From assembly GCA_025786725.1 (NCBI GenBank), contig JAHLTZ010000008.1:744001-808000 (forward strand): a stretch of DNA of 64,000 nt, read 5' to 3'. Positions 37,941 to 52,265 of the stretch are shown here, piece after piece. The notes under the pieces were generated by a model. The model made no database searches. It saw only the letters and a program-made list of their open reading frames with translations, and was not told where the DNA came from. Position 1 is the first letter of the stretch, and each line of letters opens with the position of its first letter. The position numbers and the translations under genes were made by a program. This stretch comes from Syncephalis fuscata. Its lineage: Eukaryota; Zoopagomycota; Zoopagomycetes; Zoopagales; Piptocephalidaceae.

Positions 37941-38095
37941 AAAATTCAAAGATAAATATGTCATTTATCCATATAGTTGCCGTAATTCACGCATATTTGT
38001 TGTAACAATCTTCTGTGCTTGTTCCTCTATAAACCATTACGCAATTATTATGATGTCCAGACGGAAATGTTACATAAATTGACACATTACAAGAT
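37778..38095. other. short convergent spacer
   Basis: Between the kinase-like gene and the ABC transporter stop; its first part to 37940 belongs to the inverted duplication. No other feature. Confidence 0.5.
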
Positions 38096-41000
38096 CTATA
38101 ACGCTGATTTATGAGCAAGTGCTAGTAAATTCTCAAATTCTCCCGATCGTTCGCATAAATAACGGAAAAGACTATCCGACTTTTTGATGAGTGCCGATGG
38201 CGTATCAAATTCAATAAGCCGTCCGGAATCTAGATTGTATTAATGTTAGAATTAATGTGTTAGCAATCAATATATTTTACAAACCTAGAACCAGAATACG
38301 ATCATAATCAATGACTGTACGCAAACGATGTGCAATACAAATAATAGTCGAGTGTTCAAATTCTTTGCGAATAGTTTGTTGCACAAGAAGATCGGTATCG
38401 AAATCAATACTGGCCGTAGCCTCATCCATAATAATAATCTAAAAATAATGATCAATATTGTTATTAAAAGCAAACAAAATATCAATCAGTCTACCTTGCT
38501 ATTGCGAAGTAAAGCACGAGCTAATGCTAGTAGTTGGCGCTGCCCTTGGCTTAGATTATCACCATTTTCAGTAACTGGAGCATCTAAATGGCCTAGATTG
38601 ATGGGTCGTGTTGCTTCATCGTTTCTGCTGACTAGGTGACAGCGTCGAAGTGCATTCCAAATAATATGATCATCGTGTTGTGAGAATGGATCGAGATTAG
38701 TACGAATTGTACCGCTAAATAGTACCATATCTTGAGGAATAATAGTCAGTCTTGAGCGTAAATCATGTAGTCCAATTTGACTAATATCAATATTATCAAT
38801 AATAATCTTGCCCGCCATAGGTTCGACAAATCTAAAAAGTGCTGCTGAAAGAGTTGATTTACCCGCACCTATAACTAATATTAATATAATTTATTATATT
38901 TTTATTGGCATAGCCAGCTTACCAGTTCGACCTACAACGCCAACTCGTTCACCGGGATAAATGTTAAATGTAACATCTCGAATAACCGGACTTAAATGTA
39001 AAGCATAACGAACAAACAAATGTTCCACGGACAGATTGCCATGCATTGGCCACTACAGAATTGTTAGGCAAAATTTGCTAATAAATATTTTGTAAATAAT
39101 TTACCTCATCGGGTGGCCTATAACTTTCAATAATTTCCGGTAATTCTTGTTCTACCTGAGAGTACTCAATAACACGTTCAACGGCGTTCATAGTGATCTC
39201 GATTTTACTATAGTTTTGCACGGCATACTGAAATAAAACTTAGTTACTAGTCATGAGATTGCTATATCTGCTTACACTGGCACTCTCTGAGAACATTAGA
39301 GCATAAGTCAGAATAAAACCAGCCGTGCTTGCATCGATGCTGTTATGATAAATTATGATAAATACGCCAACAAGCAATACTACAAACGCTGCAATCCATC
39401 CAATAAGATTAAGCATCCATTGAGTAGACATTGTAAGTAAATAAACTGGGCGATTCATAGTATCAATACACTCGGATATTTGTGACATGAACCATTGTTG
39501 TGTGCCAAAAGCTCGAATCGTAACCACGCCTCTAATAATAATAATGTTATTATTATTATTATTATTACAAATTATTAATACATTTATTTAGTATTCTGTA
39601 GAGTAATAAAGCATACCTTAATGTCTCGGTTATTTTTGAAAGAAATGGAGATCGAGAAACCGATTCAATACGCTTAATACTACGAGATGCTTTTAAATAG
39701 TATTGAGTGGCTAATACATAAATTATACCTAAATAATTATATTGTCATATTAATATGGTGACCTATCTACATTACCACTGTTACTAATAATAACTCACCA
39801 ATAGAGATGCTAATAGGTATAAAATGTGGCAGTACTACAGCTATAATTGCTAATTGAAATATAATATTACCAACAGCTGAAATAAGAAAGAATAAATGGG
39901 TTGGTAAATCTTGGTCAATCGCATTGATGTCACTACTAAATCGATTAATAATACGGCCCACTGGTGTTGTGTCAAAGAATCTAATGGTGGCACGTGTAAT
40001 GCTATTCACTAGATTACCATGTAAACTGTGACTTGCTTTAAGAGCTGCAAAATATGTAAAGAAATGTGGCAGTCCAATAAAAGCAAGTGTTATAAGTGTT
40101 AATGCAAAATAAATTACAAAATGCCAACGACGATTCTGAGCTGTCGTCTGCTCTCTTTCGTCCATATACTAAGCCAGTAGCTTTGTAAAGCAAATGTTAA
40201 TTCATAAAACATATAGATGGAAAATATTGCCGTCCATAGAAGGTAGCCGCCACTTGCATTAAAGTAGGCACGGTAGATTTTAAATGGCACGCTACCTTCG
40301 GCGTATACTTCATCATCGATAAGTCTTCCACCAATAGGCTGGTTATTATATACATTCGTACTGGTAGTATTAGTAGCGGCAGTAATAATCGGACCATTAT
40401 CGTGCTGGTAATCAACCAGTAAATGTGTTGTATTATCTAGATTAGTCGATAAATTCGTTGGTGTACTAATAGTGGTGGTGGCAGTAGTGGGAATAGCCGC
40501 AGTAGACATAGTAGTAGGCGTGGTAACAGTAGGTCGTTGACGTACCGAATTTACAAAAGATGAAGTACGTCCCACAGGTACTGATGCATCATCGTAAAGT
40601 AGCAGTGCCTTTACCAAAACTTCTGAAGCTTGTCCTTGTGACACAATGCATCCATCCTGCATTAGAATGGCTAGAGCTGCGTTATGCATACCCATGTCAA
40701 CATGGTGTGTAACGAGAATACAAGTACGATCACGCATAAGTGGTCCCAGTATGCACTTGTCCATAATATGTTTAGCAGTAGGCATATCAACGGCCGAGAA
40801 GCAATCGTCCATAATAATATGATTTGCTCGACTGTAGACAGCACGGGCAATGGCAATACGTTGACGTAAACCGTTTGACAATGTCACGCCTATTTCGCCA
40901 ATTTGTGTAGCATCGCCCATATCAAGATTTTCAAAATCCTTTTCAAGGGCACAAGCATTGCTTACTTGAAGATAGCGCTGTGCATCATACGATTGACCAA

Positions 41001-43571
41001 ATAAAATATTATCACGTATTGATATATTTTGTAGCCATGCTTGTTGTGCAACATAAGCTATACAGCTACTCAATGTGCCAGTTTCATCTAGAACGCGCTT
41101 TTTACGTGGTAGAAACACTTGGCCGTGAACACATGGCATTTCTAATTTGTAATTATGTAATGCTATTAGTCAATACAAATACATTGATATAAACAATACT
41201 TACCACCTAAAAGCGCCAGTAACAGTGATGTTTTGCCACTACCTGTTGGACCGGCTATAACATTTAGTTGACCCACTTGAAATTCGACATTTATATTCTG
41301 TAATTTAAATCCCGATAAACTACTCGTACTATTGATATCCATAAACAGTGAATCTGGACTGATACTCGACCAACAAAACTCGCCATTAACAATACCGATA
41401 CGATCAGTCTTTCTTTGATGGCCTGAATAGCCAAAACTATCACTACTGGCTGGAACATCGGGTTCGGCAAGAAATTCCTCAATTCGTTTGCCACTTACAC
41501 GACATTGCAACACCCAGAAGAGCATGTCGGGCAATTGTGACATAGCCGATCGTAATGAACTAAATAGCATCATTGTTGTAAAGGCTAGTGATGGAGTAAG
41601 TACGTGATTAAATCCAACGGCATAGGTGCCCAATGAAACACAAGTAACTAGCATAGGACCGCCGTAAACACTAGTGGCTATGTACACAAATAAGATATGT
41701 CGACGCCACAATAGTTGAAGCTCTTTTGATCGTGCTTTAAATACTCTTTTACAGAATTTGTTTTCCCAAGCAAGATATTTAATAATACGCATCGATTGCA
41801 ACATCTAATCAACACTGATTAATCACTACCAGTAAATTATCTACATTCATTGTATACATACCTCACTTATAACCGATAGCCGACGGTCAGTCGCACTATA
41901 CAATACTTCATAGAGACCGGTAAGTCGTGCCATCACCATATTCGATAGTACCAGTAGTAGACCAAAGATAACAAAGCCCACAAGAGTAGCTGGTCCAATC
42001 AAGGCCCAAAGAAATACAACTGTAATGCAGACTTGCAATACACTTCCAATTAGAACATGTAAGTAACTAAGTGCTTCGCCAATATTCTGTACATCAACAT
42101 TTAACAGATTAACAATTGCTCCGGTAGCCCATTCCATAGCATTTTCACTGCTAGATTTCATTGTCTGTTCAGTATACTGTGTATAACTACTATGGGTACT
42201 GGCAGTAGAGGCAATGGTCGGCGGTGTATAGCTAATATTAATCTGTCGAGACAGGCCTTTTTGATATATTTTGTGCGCTAAAATTGCCTTACTGCGCAAC
42301 GATAAATGTAAACCGATCATTGTATTCTGCTGCTGTATATTCGAAGCAATAGATTCACCGAGGAAAAGACCAGCAACACATAGCGATGCATAAAAGTATG
42401 AAAATGATTCTAAAGGCGCTTGGATATGATGCAAGAATAGTTGGAGTGATAGTGGTGTAATGAATACAAAACTACTCCAAAATAATACGTAGAAACATTG
42501 TAGAGTAATTTCTTTACGAAATGTCATTAATAAATTTTGTAATAATGACCGACGACTAAATTACGTAATTCATTTCATTAATACCAATTAAATAATAAAA
42601 GTCTTTTTACTTACTATACATTGTAATATTGATCAAACGCCGTGGCTGAACGATCCTCTGGTGTTAATTCCCACATATCAGCTCGTTAAGAAAGCGTCTA
42701 TTGCCGATCTCCATCAATGGTGTAAGCCAGCCAAATGTTAATGAATCGAGTAAAGTGGCCGATGACTCGAGCGTGGCCATTCGACCTGTCCTAGTGATAC
42801 GAGCTGGATTTCTTATTAATAATATGCCTATAACAGCAATCTGAGCGCCTAACAACATAAATAACATGGGCAAATGCTTTCTATTGGTAAAATGCCATGT
42901 ATCCTGTGCCATTGCCAACCAGCATTAATAGCAAGCTGATATAAGCAATAACTAATAGAACATGCTGATGAACACGTATAAAGGATGTTTCTCTATCCAG
43001 TGTTTGCCATAAAACAATTGTTGATAATATGGCCAGATATATCTAATAACAAATAAGCTATTGTAGATAATACTTTTAGTAACTAAATATTTACCCATAC
43101 TATAGTATCAGTTAGTGATAGCCATAAGTCTTGTATTCCTTCATATTTTATACTTTTCCATATTAATAAAAAACTAGATGATACAGTTAATAGACAGCCT
43201 GCCAATTTCCATATAGCAGCATTTCTATTTCTGCTCTCGATAATAATATTAATTTCAAGCGCATGTTCTATCATTGACGTTGCTTTACTACTGTATAACG
43301 AAGAATGTCGCGTTCGTCGTGTTGCTGCATCATCGTCATGGTTGTCACTGTAATTATTATAATTATTTTCTACTTCTTCTGTAACATCTAACTCGTCGTC
43401 TAGTGCAGCTGGCACGGCTCTTAAATGTTCAATCGATTCAAGGGACTCAGTGGATAGTCGTCGATAGAGACCTTTCTTTGTATCTCCGTGGCAATAGAAC
43501 CAACGGATACATAGTAGTAGTATAGAGATAAATATTGAAACTAATGGAATCAGACTGCTAAGCATCGTCAT
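38096..43571 (-). CDS. ABC transporter, ABCC/MRP subfamily full transporter
   Basis: ATP-driven efflux pump of organic anions or conjugates, probably vacuolar or plasma membrane by family. Twelve exons: 43571-43095, 43042-42615, 42555-41862, 41804-41204, 41141-39799, 39728-39617, 39531-39276, 39227-39105, 39052-38923, 38868-38495, 38438-38285, 38229-38096; about 1,608 residues. Order: N-terminal membrane segments, TMD1, NBD1 (Walker [10 protein letters not shown]; signature [24 protein letters not shown]), TMD2, NBD2 ([39 protein letters not shown]). NBD1 is degenerate and NBD2 canonical, the usual ABCC asymmetry. Frame problems: one missing base at about 40160 (LSIWTEREQ), one missing at about 42683 ([16 protein letters not shown]), one apparent extra at about 42917. 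Exon phases agree once these are allowed. A later start at 43565 is possible. Confidence 0.92.
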
Positions 43572-44661
43572 TCTTATATAAATATAAATATACAAGTATA
43601 TAGTATATATATACTACAGCAATTCCTCAACAAAGCTGCTAAGAATGGAATGTGATGACGGCAATTGAATGGTAATAAGCAAGTAAATACAGTAAGTATG
43701 TAGTAAGTACTTTTGTATTATTTTCATATACAGAAACTATTACTATCACTGTTATGACTATTTTAAATGTACGTATAAGCTATGAAAAGAGGAATAAATA
43801 GGCAGGTATACATTAAGTAGTGGATATCTTGTTGCGTCATCAGTTAAGGCGACAATTCATTGAAATATGAAAATGACGATAATAACTGTGCTAATACTTG
43901 CGCTGACGTATACATTTTCAATTAGTCTATTACTATTGCTATAGATAGAATGGCAGTATACAGTCACGTTAACTAGCGAGTATAGTCAGTAATACCAGTT
44001 ATACAGTGTGTTCAATTCAAACGGAGTTTTAAAACCACGCCGCTTTGTGTTAATTCTATTTATTATTACTCTTAAACACACTATAAAATATAGTATAATC
44101 AATTAATTTTAATACTTGGCGTCAACATTCTATTTAAATAAAACTACCAGACACACTGCTACTCTTTGTTTTTAACTTTAACAAGGCCTTGGCATAAATC
44201 GGAGCTACCTTAAAGAACAAAATTATTTCGGCGTTATATTTCGGCGCAAACAGGTTGAATCAATGATTTCTCGGATTTACTTACTGCATGCATATTTATA
44301 TATATAGGAAGAGATAGGGCAAGCAGGCAAACGGACTGGCAGTCATACTTTCATCAGTACACATTCATGTGGCCTATAGCACTCTTACCACTCAGCCACT
44401 CATTCTTATATATTTCTCTTGGTTAATCGATTCTTTCATTTTGATTAGTGCTTTACTCGACTATAAGCAACTACTGCTATTGCCACTCCTCCCTCTTCTT
44501 CTTCTTCTTCGTATTTTCTTCTAAACTTTATTGCTGGTCATTACTGACAAAGCACTGCGTTTTCGTGCTTTTGTCTAGTACGCTGAGCAGCTTACTTTAT
44601 AATTTGATCGAGATTATAGTCTCTGCATAGATTGCCGTTTTATTAACTTGTCTTGCGTGCC
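43572..44661. other. divergent promoter region, ABC transporter and F-box gene
   Basis: About 1.1 kb between two start codons, with TA-rich tracts near 43575-43615 and a pyrimidine-rich leader (CTT runs near 44490-44520) just before the F-box gene. No coding sequence supported. Confidence 0.5.
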
Positions 44662-47361
44662 ATGTCCCAGTCCCTCTCATCGGCAACTGCAGCGTCCGTT
44701 CGGACATCAAAAACTACAACATTCCAGCGATTTGATTATCTAGAACGCTTGCCAACTGAATTGCTGGCAAATCTCTTACAGCTAGCAGGTCCCCGTGCGT
44801 GTGTCCGTGTAGCATGTGCCTCACGCCGTTTATGGCAAATAGGAGCTGCACACCCCGCATTGTGGCGCAATCTATATGTAAACTCGTTTCCACTAGACGA
44901 CAAAGAAATTGAGTGGATAGAATGGTGTAGCGGTATTATAGCGCTAGAAGAAGAAAAAGAAATATCGGCATATGACAATGATACCAGCGATACTTTGTCA
45001 GTTGATTTGCCGACTGCGGATATTCAATCGGGCACAGCATCACCTATTTATGCTCGGACTACGAATGTGGTATCCTCGCCTCCGCCCGTACTACGCGGGC
45101 CACTTGTGCGCTGGTTTTGGCTGTTTCGACGCCGTGTCTACACGGATCGTAATTGGCGACAAGTAAGCTTTGAATTGAATACTTTACAATTTCCGGGTGC
45201 ATTTAGCAAGGCAGCCTGGCGTGAGCTTCATATTTGGAAAAGCTCTTTGTCCAACACCATCTTTTTTCTTGATGCCCACGTGTATAATGGCCATACTACG
45301 GCAAATCGTGCCATCGACACAGCAAATGACGATATAGACAGCAGCCATAATGATATATCCAATATTAATGCGTCAACGCATACTGACATCGATTATTATG
45401 ATAATTTATCTTTCAATGATAATGATAACGAATATTATGACGATTTTTATGACTCTTGCGATTCAGATGAAGATGAGAATGAACATGATTACCGATTGGA
45501 GAGTGGTGAAGACCTACTACTTTCAAACGCTGACAGCACTAATACAGTTATTGGTGGCCAACTATTTATACTTCGACATCAACCAGGTGCTACAGTTCAG
45601 GAGTTAAATTTGGGCCCTGAATATCTACGATTATCGCTACGGCGTGCTCCTATTGTTCGTTCCAATAGTCAATATATTGTTGTAGATGGCGATGCTGTTT
45701 TAAAAAATAGCGAGCTTATTACAACAAAAAACGATTCTATTAATGAAGTGAATGGAAATGAATTTACTTGTTTATCTACAGCGCCCAAATCGCCTATTAA
45801 TCGACCAACAATTCAACGACGTGTTTGGATATGGCGTGTAGGTGAAATGAGCCTATTCTTACTTTGTGTAGTCATACTCCAACAAGAAGACCTTCAATGC
45901 TTACAGTTAATGAACTGATCGACGGCCCTTCATCATCTGCACATATCGAATTGATGTTTGCTGATTTAATGAGTAATTGGCTTTTATGTAGAAGGACAAA
46001 AGGCGTAGCGAATGAACTGAAAACTGATCATATATTATACGATTTATCTCAATACACGGGTAAATCGGCATCTACAGCAGATGAACATATCATTGCGTCT
46101 TTAGCTGAGGATGCAACGGCGGTTCATTTTCAACGAATTTCTCGCAATGCAGCAGCCATCGATAAATACGGCCAAGTAAATAGGACAGGGACACGTAAAA
46201 CGGGCGATTCAACTACAGGTATATTTGTTTACTCGCACAATTACATTAGTGACAATACTGCAACCAGTAAAGCCAATAGTCAAGTGGATAGCAAAGATAA
46301 TGTATCACAACAGTTTAAATCATTAGCATGGCGTGTTGATGCTATTTATCACACGGAAAAGAATACGACAGTTAAATGTGTAGCATCGGGTATTTGCAAA
46401 GACTTACTAACCAATGAAATAACACAAAGTCAACCATTACTCGCCTCGCGTATTGATGATGATCGCGTACTATTCCAGGTACAGTCGCTCATTCTAGATA
46501 CAGTATGGCTGGCTGTACTTTCGTACGTGATGGTGGCAATATACTTTGGCAACAACATGGCAATTTCTATCGTCTTGAATTATACACTGGCTATGGATTC
46601 GTAGCAGTCAACTCGACTATAGACGAAGAAGAAGCCATAGATACACCTAGCACGTCTGCTACCTCTTTAGCTATGCCTATACACGCTATTTCATCTTCAT
46701 CCTCCCCCTCCTCTTCTTCTAACTATGTTAAATCAAATACAACTTACATGGTATCCGATTTAGCTGGTCCTTTTGAAAACTGTTGCGATGACGCTGTTTG
46801 CAGGCGGCTAACTTATGGTAGTGAGTCATTTTATCTGAACAAAATTTAGAATTAATTAATCCGTCCTCAACGACTGCTCATGCACCAATGAACGATGAAG
46901 TACCGGAAATGGCCAGTGTCTCCTCTCGAACTGTCGTATTATCGCCTGATAATGGCAATTCGATAGATGATGGCAAAAAACACGTAGCAGAACACGGCGA
47001 TCTTTCAGACATCAATCAAGAACAGCGACAATCATTTATACAATTACTATGTTTAGCCCATGGCCGTCCACTTCGACAGCCTATGCGTTTTAACGGACTT
47101 TGTCGCGCTACACGGATTATCGGCTCGATTGGTCTTACTACCCCAGCATCCGCGGCAGAATGGTATTTCTGCGTAACAGATATTGCTACGGGCCTTCCCT
47201 TATCACGGTTGGATTTCGTACAACGCGGTCGCAATCCAAAAGGACAAATTTGTTCCACCTATTCGGTTATGGTAGATGAGGATCGTCCGGGCTATTGCTG
47301 GGTTTTCAATTTCAGCGAGTCAAGCTCCAAGCCGATTAGCAACAATAATTTGCCTATTTAA
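44662..47361 (+). CDS. F-box protein 1, with predicted C-terminal propeller-like region
   Basis: Likely SCF ubiquitin-ligase substrate adaptor. Single exon, 900 residues if three missing bases are allowed. The start at 44662 (MSQSLSSATAASVR) is preferred to an upstream TTG. F-box near residues 25-75: FDYLERLPTELLANLLQLAG then RACVRVACASRRLWQIGA and HPALWRNLY. An acidic Asp/Asn-rich stretch lies around residues 230-285. Breaks: about 45843-45848 (GAAAT; continues NEPILTLCSHTPTRRPSM), about 46475-46482 (continues VAHSRYSMAGCTFVRDGGN), and T4 at 46829-46832 (continues LSEQNLELINPSSTT). Each could be mimicked by a GT..AG stretch, but these would be only 25-34 bases. Domain layout resembles the gene at 58826-61108. 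Confidence 0.78.
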
Positions 47362-47469
47362 TTATTCGTATTCGTTTTTAACAGCGTTTGATACTATTTA
47401 ATTTCCATTTTCTTATTACTTGACGAATAACAGTTTATTATCCATTCATTAAAATAAAATAGTTATATG

Positions 47470-48990
47470 ATTATATTAATATTTCAATTGTACATAATAA
47501 CGTCATGGCTATTTAGCTTACAACTGCATTTTCAGTATAAATGAAAAATAAATTGAATACATACTTAATGTAAACAACGTTAGTTTAAATACACATAATG
47601 CATTCAATTAAATTCCAGGCTCAATAAGCAATTTATTTCATGTTAGCAAATCCTAATAAAGCCAAAACATCATTTGGTATCGCACAGCCATAGCTACTAT
47701 CATATAGTTTTTTCATGGCTTTAACAAGAGGATATAATACTTTTGCATATGGTTCATCCATTTTACTAGGATATTGAGGTTTTCTATCATATACGACTCC
47801 ATAACGCTTATCAGGTGAAACCGATAAACCTTTTGCTGTTGCATCAAAAATGCCGCTTATCATTTCAAATGACCCTTGAACTATGTCATCGAATTCATCA
47901 ATAATCACTGCCTCGGTAATTGCAAAATGAATTGTTGTACTAAATAGTGAATTGCCGATGTTGCAATACCGTTTTTGGTCATGTCCATTTATCATATCAA
48001 GGTTTGTATATGGTGCCAATTCTAAAGTTTTTTGGATGCTGCCATAGATAAAACTTACACAGTCGTAATCAATAATGGTTGCCTGAACCATATTGTTTTT
48101 AGCATTAACATACACCATAACATCTACATTAACTAATTAGCATGCTGTTTGTAATCACTATGCAACTTACTTTCATGATCTATATCATAGTGTATAATAC
48201 CAACTCGACGTAAATACAGCATGCCTATATTCAATTATAGCAATTAATGATTTATCGCTCGAATATAAAATACTCACCTTGCGTTACTTGATAAAATATT
48301 TGAGGTAGATACTGAGCTTTCTGTTGCCAGGTTTTATCAATAATGAATTCTTTTAATGTTGCACCAGGAGCACGCGTGTAGATAAAGCAGTTATCTTTTG
48401 TTTCTTTGGGGAAATTAGGATGCGGAACATTAAATCGTTTTAATGGATGCATAATATTGTGTTTTCCTGGTATGTTGTATTTTGGATGATTTATGAGTCT
48501 AATCAATATCTAACTGTCATGTAAGTCAATGGTATTTCTGCTCCAGTAAAATCATTACCTCAAAAGCTTTAGTTTCTTCTATGGCGTCATCACTACTTTC
48601 TACGCATTTAACGAAGGCATTTTTGTTATTCCATTGTGTATAACCAAGGCTTTTTTCAGGAGTTGCATAACTCCATTTGACTGGCCTATCCACCGGCAAT
48701 CCAAGCTTTTCTCAATTTTCTGGATCATTTAAATACTCTTGCCAGCTCCATTAGACAGAATTTTATCTAACAAACACATATTTATGTCAGTACTAATAAT
48801 AACTATAATATGTAGTTTACCATTAGTTTTGCCGCCTATAGCACCACTTATTGGTATGCTGGATAGGGTCACAATTGTACAAGCAGCAGCAATAATAAAA
48901 ACATTAGTCTTGATCATATTGAAAACTGGATTTTTGCCTATGTATTTTTTTTAAGTAGAATTTGAAGTGTAGAATTGTTTGAAATTTTGA
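47470..48990 (-). repeat. inverted duplication, arm 2
   Basis: Reverse-complement partner of 36434-37940. The near-identical part covers about 47470-48715; beyond that the arms diverge strongly. The arms enclose about 9.5 kb with the ABC transporter and F-box 1 genes. Confidence 0.9.
47633..48917 (-). pseudogene. pseudogene of secreted kinase-like protein 2
   Basis: The last three exons (48506-48275 region, the 54-base exon, 48118-47633) match the gene at 36492-37777 almost perfectly (YVNAKNN for HVNTKNN is one of few changes). The 5' part is diverged: a signal-peptide-like start MIKTNVFIIAAACTIVTL is kept, but exon 2 has lost one base near 48735 and carries a CGA-to-TGA stop at 48714-48712, so no single-base correction opens it. 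This is a true lesion, unlike most frame breaks in the window. The intact catalytic exons therefore probably owe their identity to a recent copy or conversion from the 36.5 kb gene. Confidence 0.85.
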
Positions 48991-51900
48991 AGATAATTGC
49001 AGATTATTGTAGAATTTATAGTTAGCCGATTGTAACTCAGCTGACATTGATAGAAAGTATGCTGCTTATTAGTATGAAATGCAAAATGACGCACTCTAAG
49101 CATCAATTTTATTTATTTCATTCCACGATGGTTCCTAAATGCAACGTGGCATGATGATTAAACCAGAATGATATATTTCAAAGCATGGCTATTGCCTATT
49201 TTGAATATATATAGTCATTAACATAGTATATGGAAATTCAAAAGGCTTAGCACGTGTAACTTTCGGTACTTTTTAAAAATTTGTTAATCACCATATTTTA
49301 TTGAAGGGAGTTTAGAAAAATAGATTGTTTTTTAATTTATTGTAATAAATTCAATAAATAAAATAGACCGTTTTAAAATTTATTTATTGAAATACACCTT
49401 TTTGAAAATCTATTAAATGTCTACCAAACTAGTTAAAGAAGCTATGTTTAACAGTATCAAAAACTGAGTGTTGTTGTTGACGAGTTTAAGCTTGTTAATG
49501 GTTGCAATTTTAATAGGAAAAATAGTGATTCAAAATTACAATTATCTGTCTTTATAAGATTATTCTAGCAACAAATGTCAGTTTGTTTTGACTGCCAGAA
49601 AGCAAAAAACTAGCTTGTTGTTAAAAATTATTCAATGCAATCTTAAGCATTTTAATGGCTGTCCATATGCTTCTGGTAATGATATTATTAAATTTATTAT
49701 TAAATTATTAAAATACTGCAGTTACATTTTTAGATGTAAAACCAAACTATGTACAAATAAAAGTATTAAGTATGTACATATTTGATTATTTAATATACAC
49801 TAACAATCGTAATAGCTTAATAGGTGTTATTATTTTTTATTACAAAGCTTAGTCTGCCTTTGATACAATAAACAAGAATGACATTTTACTGTTCTATAAT
49901 TCCGGACAGGGTCTTGTGAAAGTGTGACCAAGAGATATACCATGTGATTGGATCACCAGTTAAAGTGCATGTGATTGATTACAAAATAATATACTATCGG
50001 ATATTAGCACCGATTACTAGTAACAAATGCCTATTACGACAATATGACGTGTAGCTACTTGTTAGTTGTAAGCATATGAGCAGTCATCTGAACTAATATG
50101 CTGCGCTAATGATCAAATACTACAAGGCATTCCAGTTCTATTATTAGCTATGTTTACTATATAATAATAGCTTTATTCAATATCAATAAAGAAATAATCA
50201 AGTTTCTAGTCCAACATTATTTCTACTTAGTGTCATACAAGTTATTCAGTTTATTATAGTTAAACTGTGGTAATTAACGACCAATAAGGAATAGTTTTAT
50301 TATAAAAGCAATACAACCAAACAACACATTGTATTCTGAGCGTTAATGTAAGCGTTAATAAGCATCAGAAATTAACGTTATAGGATGGCGACAGGATAAT
50401 GTGTTGCTTGGTCATCTAAGTTGCAATTTTTAAAACTAGAAGCGTAACAATGGTGAAATTTAAAAACGACGTATATTGCTGATTTTTTCTTTATTCAAGC
50501 AAATTATATAAAAAACAATGATAAATATGTTTAACGGCTAAAGCACCAGGTTGCAGAGTGTGCTAACACCGATGGTATGAGCTGGTGTTAATTTTTGGTG
50601 TTAAAAAGGCGTTTTTAATTAATTAATGTTATCAATAAATGGTGTTGAGTGCGCAATCAAAGTATTATTAAATATTGCTATGTTGCACCCATTTACCCTT
50701 CCACCTATCTTATAATTAAACCATTGGCAATTACCAATTGCCCATGTTTTCTCAAATATGCTGTAGTCATTGGTACGTATTGCCAGCTTTAAGTGACTCT
50801 AGATTTGATTTATAGCTTTACTTTGCCATCTGGCAAACATAGAATAATGGTACCTTTTTCTTATCAGATAATGCCTTGGCGTGTGCCCTGTATATTTGCC
50901 ATATTGCTGACGCCGCAATACTTTGATTTCTAGAATGGATTTGTTCCATACCCACAGTCCATTCAAAACATCCGCCAGCTCTAGCGGTATTGATTGGCAC
51001 GGTGGTGTACAAATCCGGTCCAAAAATTTATCAACCACCCCCAAAAATTCCTAAATGTGTTTACACCCATAAAAGCAGCGTTGTAATGTTTTTGTGTATG
51101 AAAGGCATATTGAACACATTGGTTATTTTGTACTTCATAGCACCAATTGCACAATAGGTTGCCATATACATATATATATGGTTTGTACCATTGTTTGTAA
51201 GTTTGTCTTCAATAGTCATAGTTGATACAAAGCCACGTCTTCATTTAATGGTTCTAATTGCTGATAGTAACAACTAGGCCCATTTTTACTGTCAGTAAAG
51301 ACCAGCGACCCTAATAGAAGCAGCATGTTTCAAATAGCAGCTATAGTTATGTATCAAATTACGTGCAATGACAAGGAGATAAAAGGCGAACAAGCAATAC
51401 CTCACCAGGTAGAATAGACACCTAAGGCGGACCTCAATAAAGCGCTGCTTGTCTAGTCATTATTACATTTTATATCAAGATAGCTAAACAACCATGCTAT
51501 TTGCTAATATTCATCTGATTCATATGACAGTAATTAATATTAAGCATCAATTTTTATTCATGCTAATTTAATTTTAAAATAGACATAATGGGTTGGCTAA
51601 GCCATATACAAACATCATAGTACTTAACTTGTGACACTGTTTTGTGTATTTATAGCATCGCAGCACAATGTATTGGACATTAAATAGGTAAATAAGCACT
51701 ACAAAGACATGCACTACGTGTGGTTATTATTGATTCTTTTTTAGAAAGCAGCAATAGAATGATTTGACAACTTGTATTGAACGTTAAATAGATAAACGAG
51801 CACTGTAAAGACGCGCACTGCATGTGGTTTATTATTGGCTATTCTTTAAAAACAGCAATAAAATGATTTGACAACCGAACTGTTTACTAAATACTATGGA

Positions 51901-52265
51901 GTAAAAATAATATATTGCAAACAATAGATTTTAAATATACAAATATAATAAGTGGCACCATTTGATGTTTATACCTGTTAGGTAGCTAATGGCATTTGTA
52001 ACATTCTGCGGTAATATACCTGCAAAGTCTGCTGTCTATCAATCTTCCTAACCTGTTCTTTACAATAAATACTTGTGTACGGTGCATACTCCGTTTGATT
52101 GGAATGTATCAAGTTGCCTATAAAATGGCATCTCATTAGCACAGGATCTCGTTTACAACATTCCACTTGAACAGTCTTTACCAGCCTCTCACTTTTCTAT
52201 ACTCTTACTTTCTGCTTTAAGCACGCCTGATTTTTGTCAACACAACCACCTATACATTTAACAAC
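48991..52265. other. 3.3 kb intergenic region with one dispersed repeat copy
   Basis: AT-rich; contains repeat family 2 copy 1 at about 50490-50972. Direct repeats of a fragment (gcactac/gactgtaaagac near 51697 and 51801) are visible. Open frames here are short and unsupported. Confidence 0.4.
50490..50972 (-). repeat. dispersed repeat family 2, copy 1
   Basis: About 450-480 bases shared in direct orientation with 52985-53461, differing by scattered substitutions and small indels. On the minus strand both copies share the coding-like segments GMEQIHSRNQSIAASAIWQI and YRAHAKALSDKK, suggesting a retroelement or other mobile-gene remnant; family not identified. Confidence 0.75.

Noticed and set aside
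45838-46848. Treating the F-box 1 frame breaks as tiny introns (25-34 bases with GT..AG ends)
   Set aside because: Introns elsewhere in the window are mostly 45-70 bases; the same kind of break occurs in places with no GT..AG option, so missing bases explain all sites more simply.
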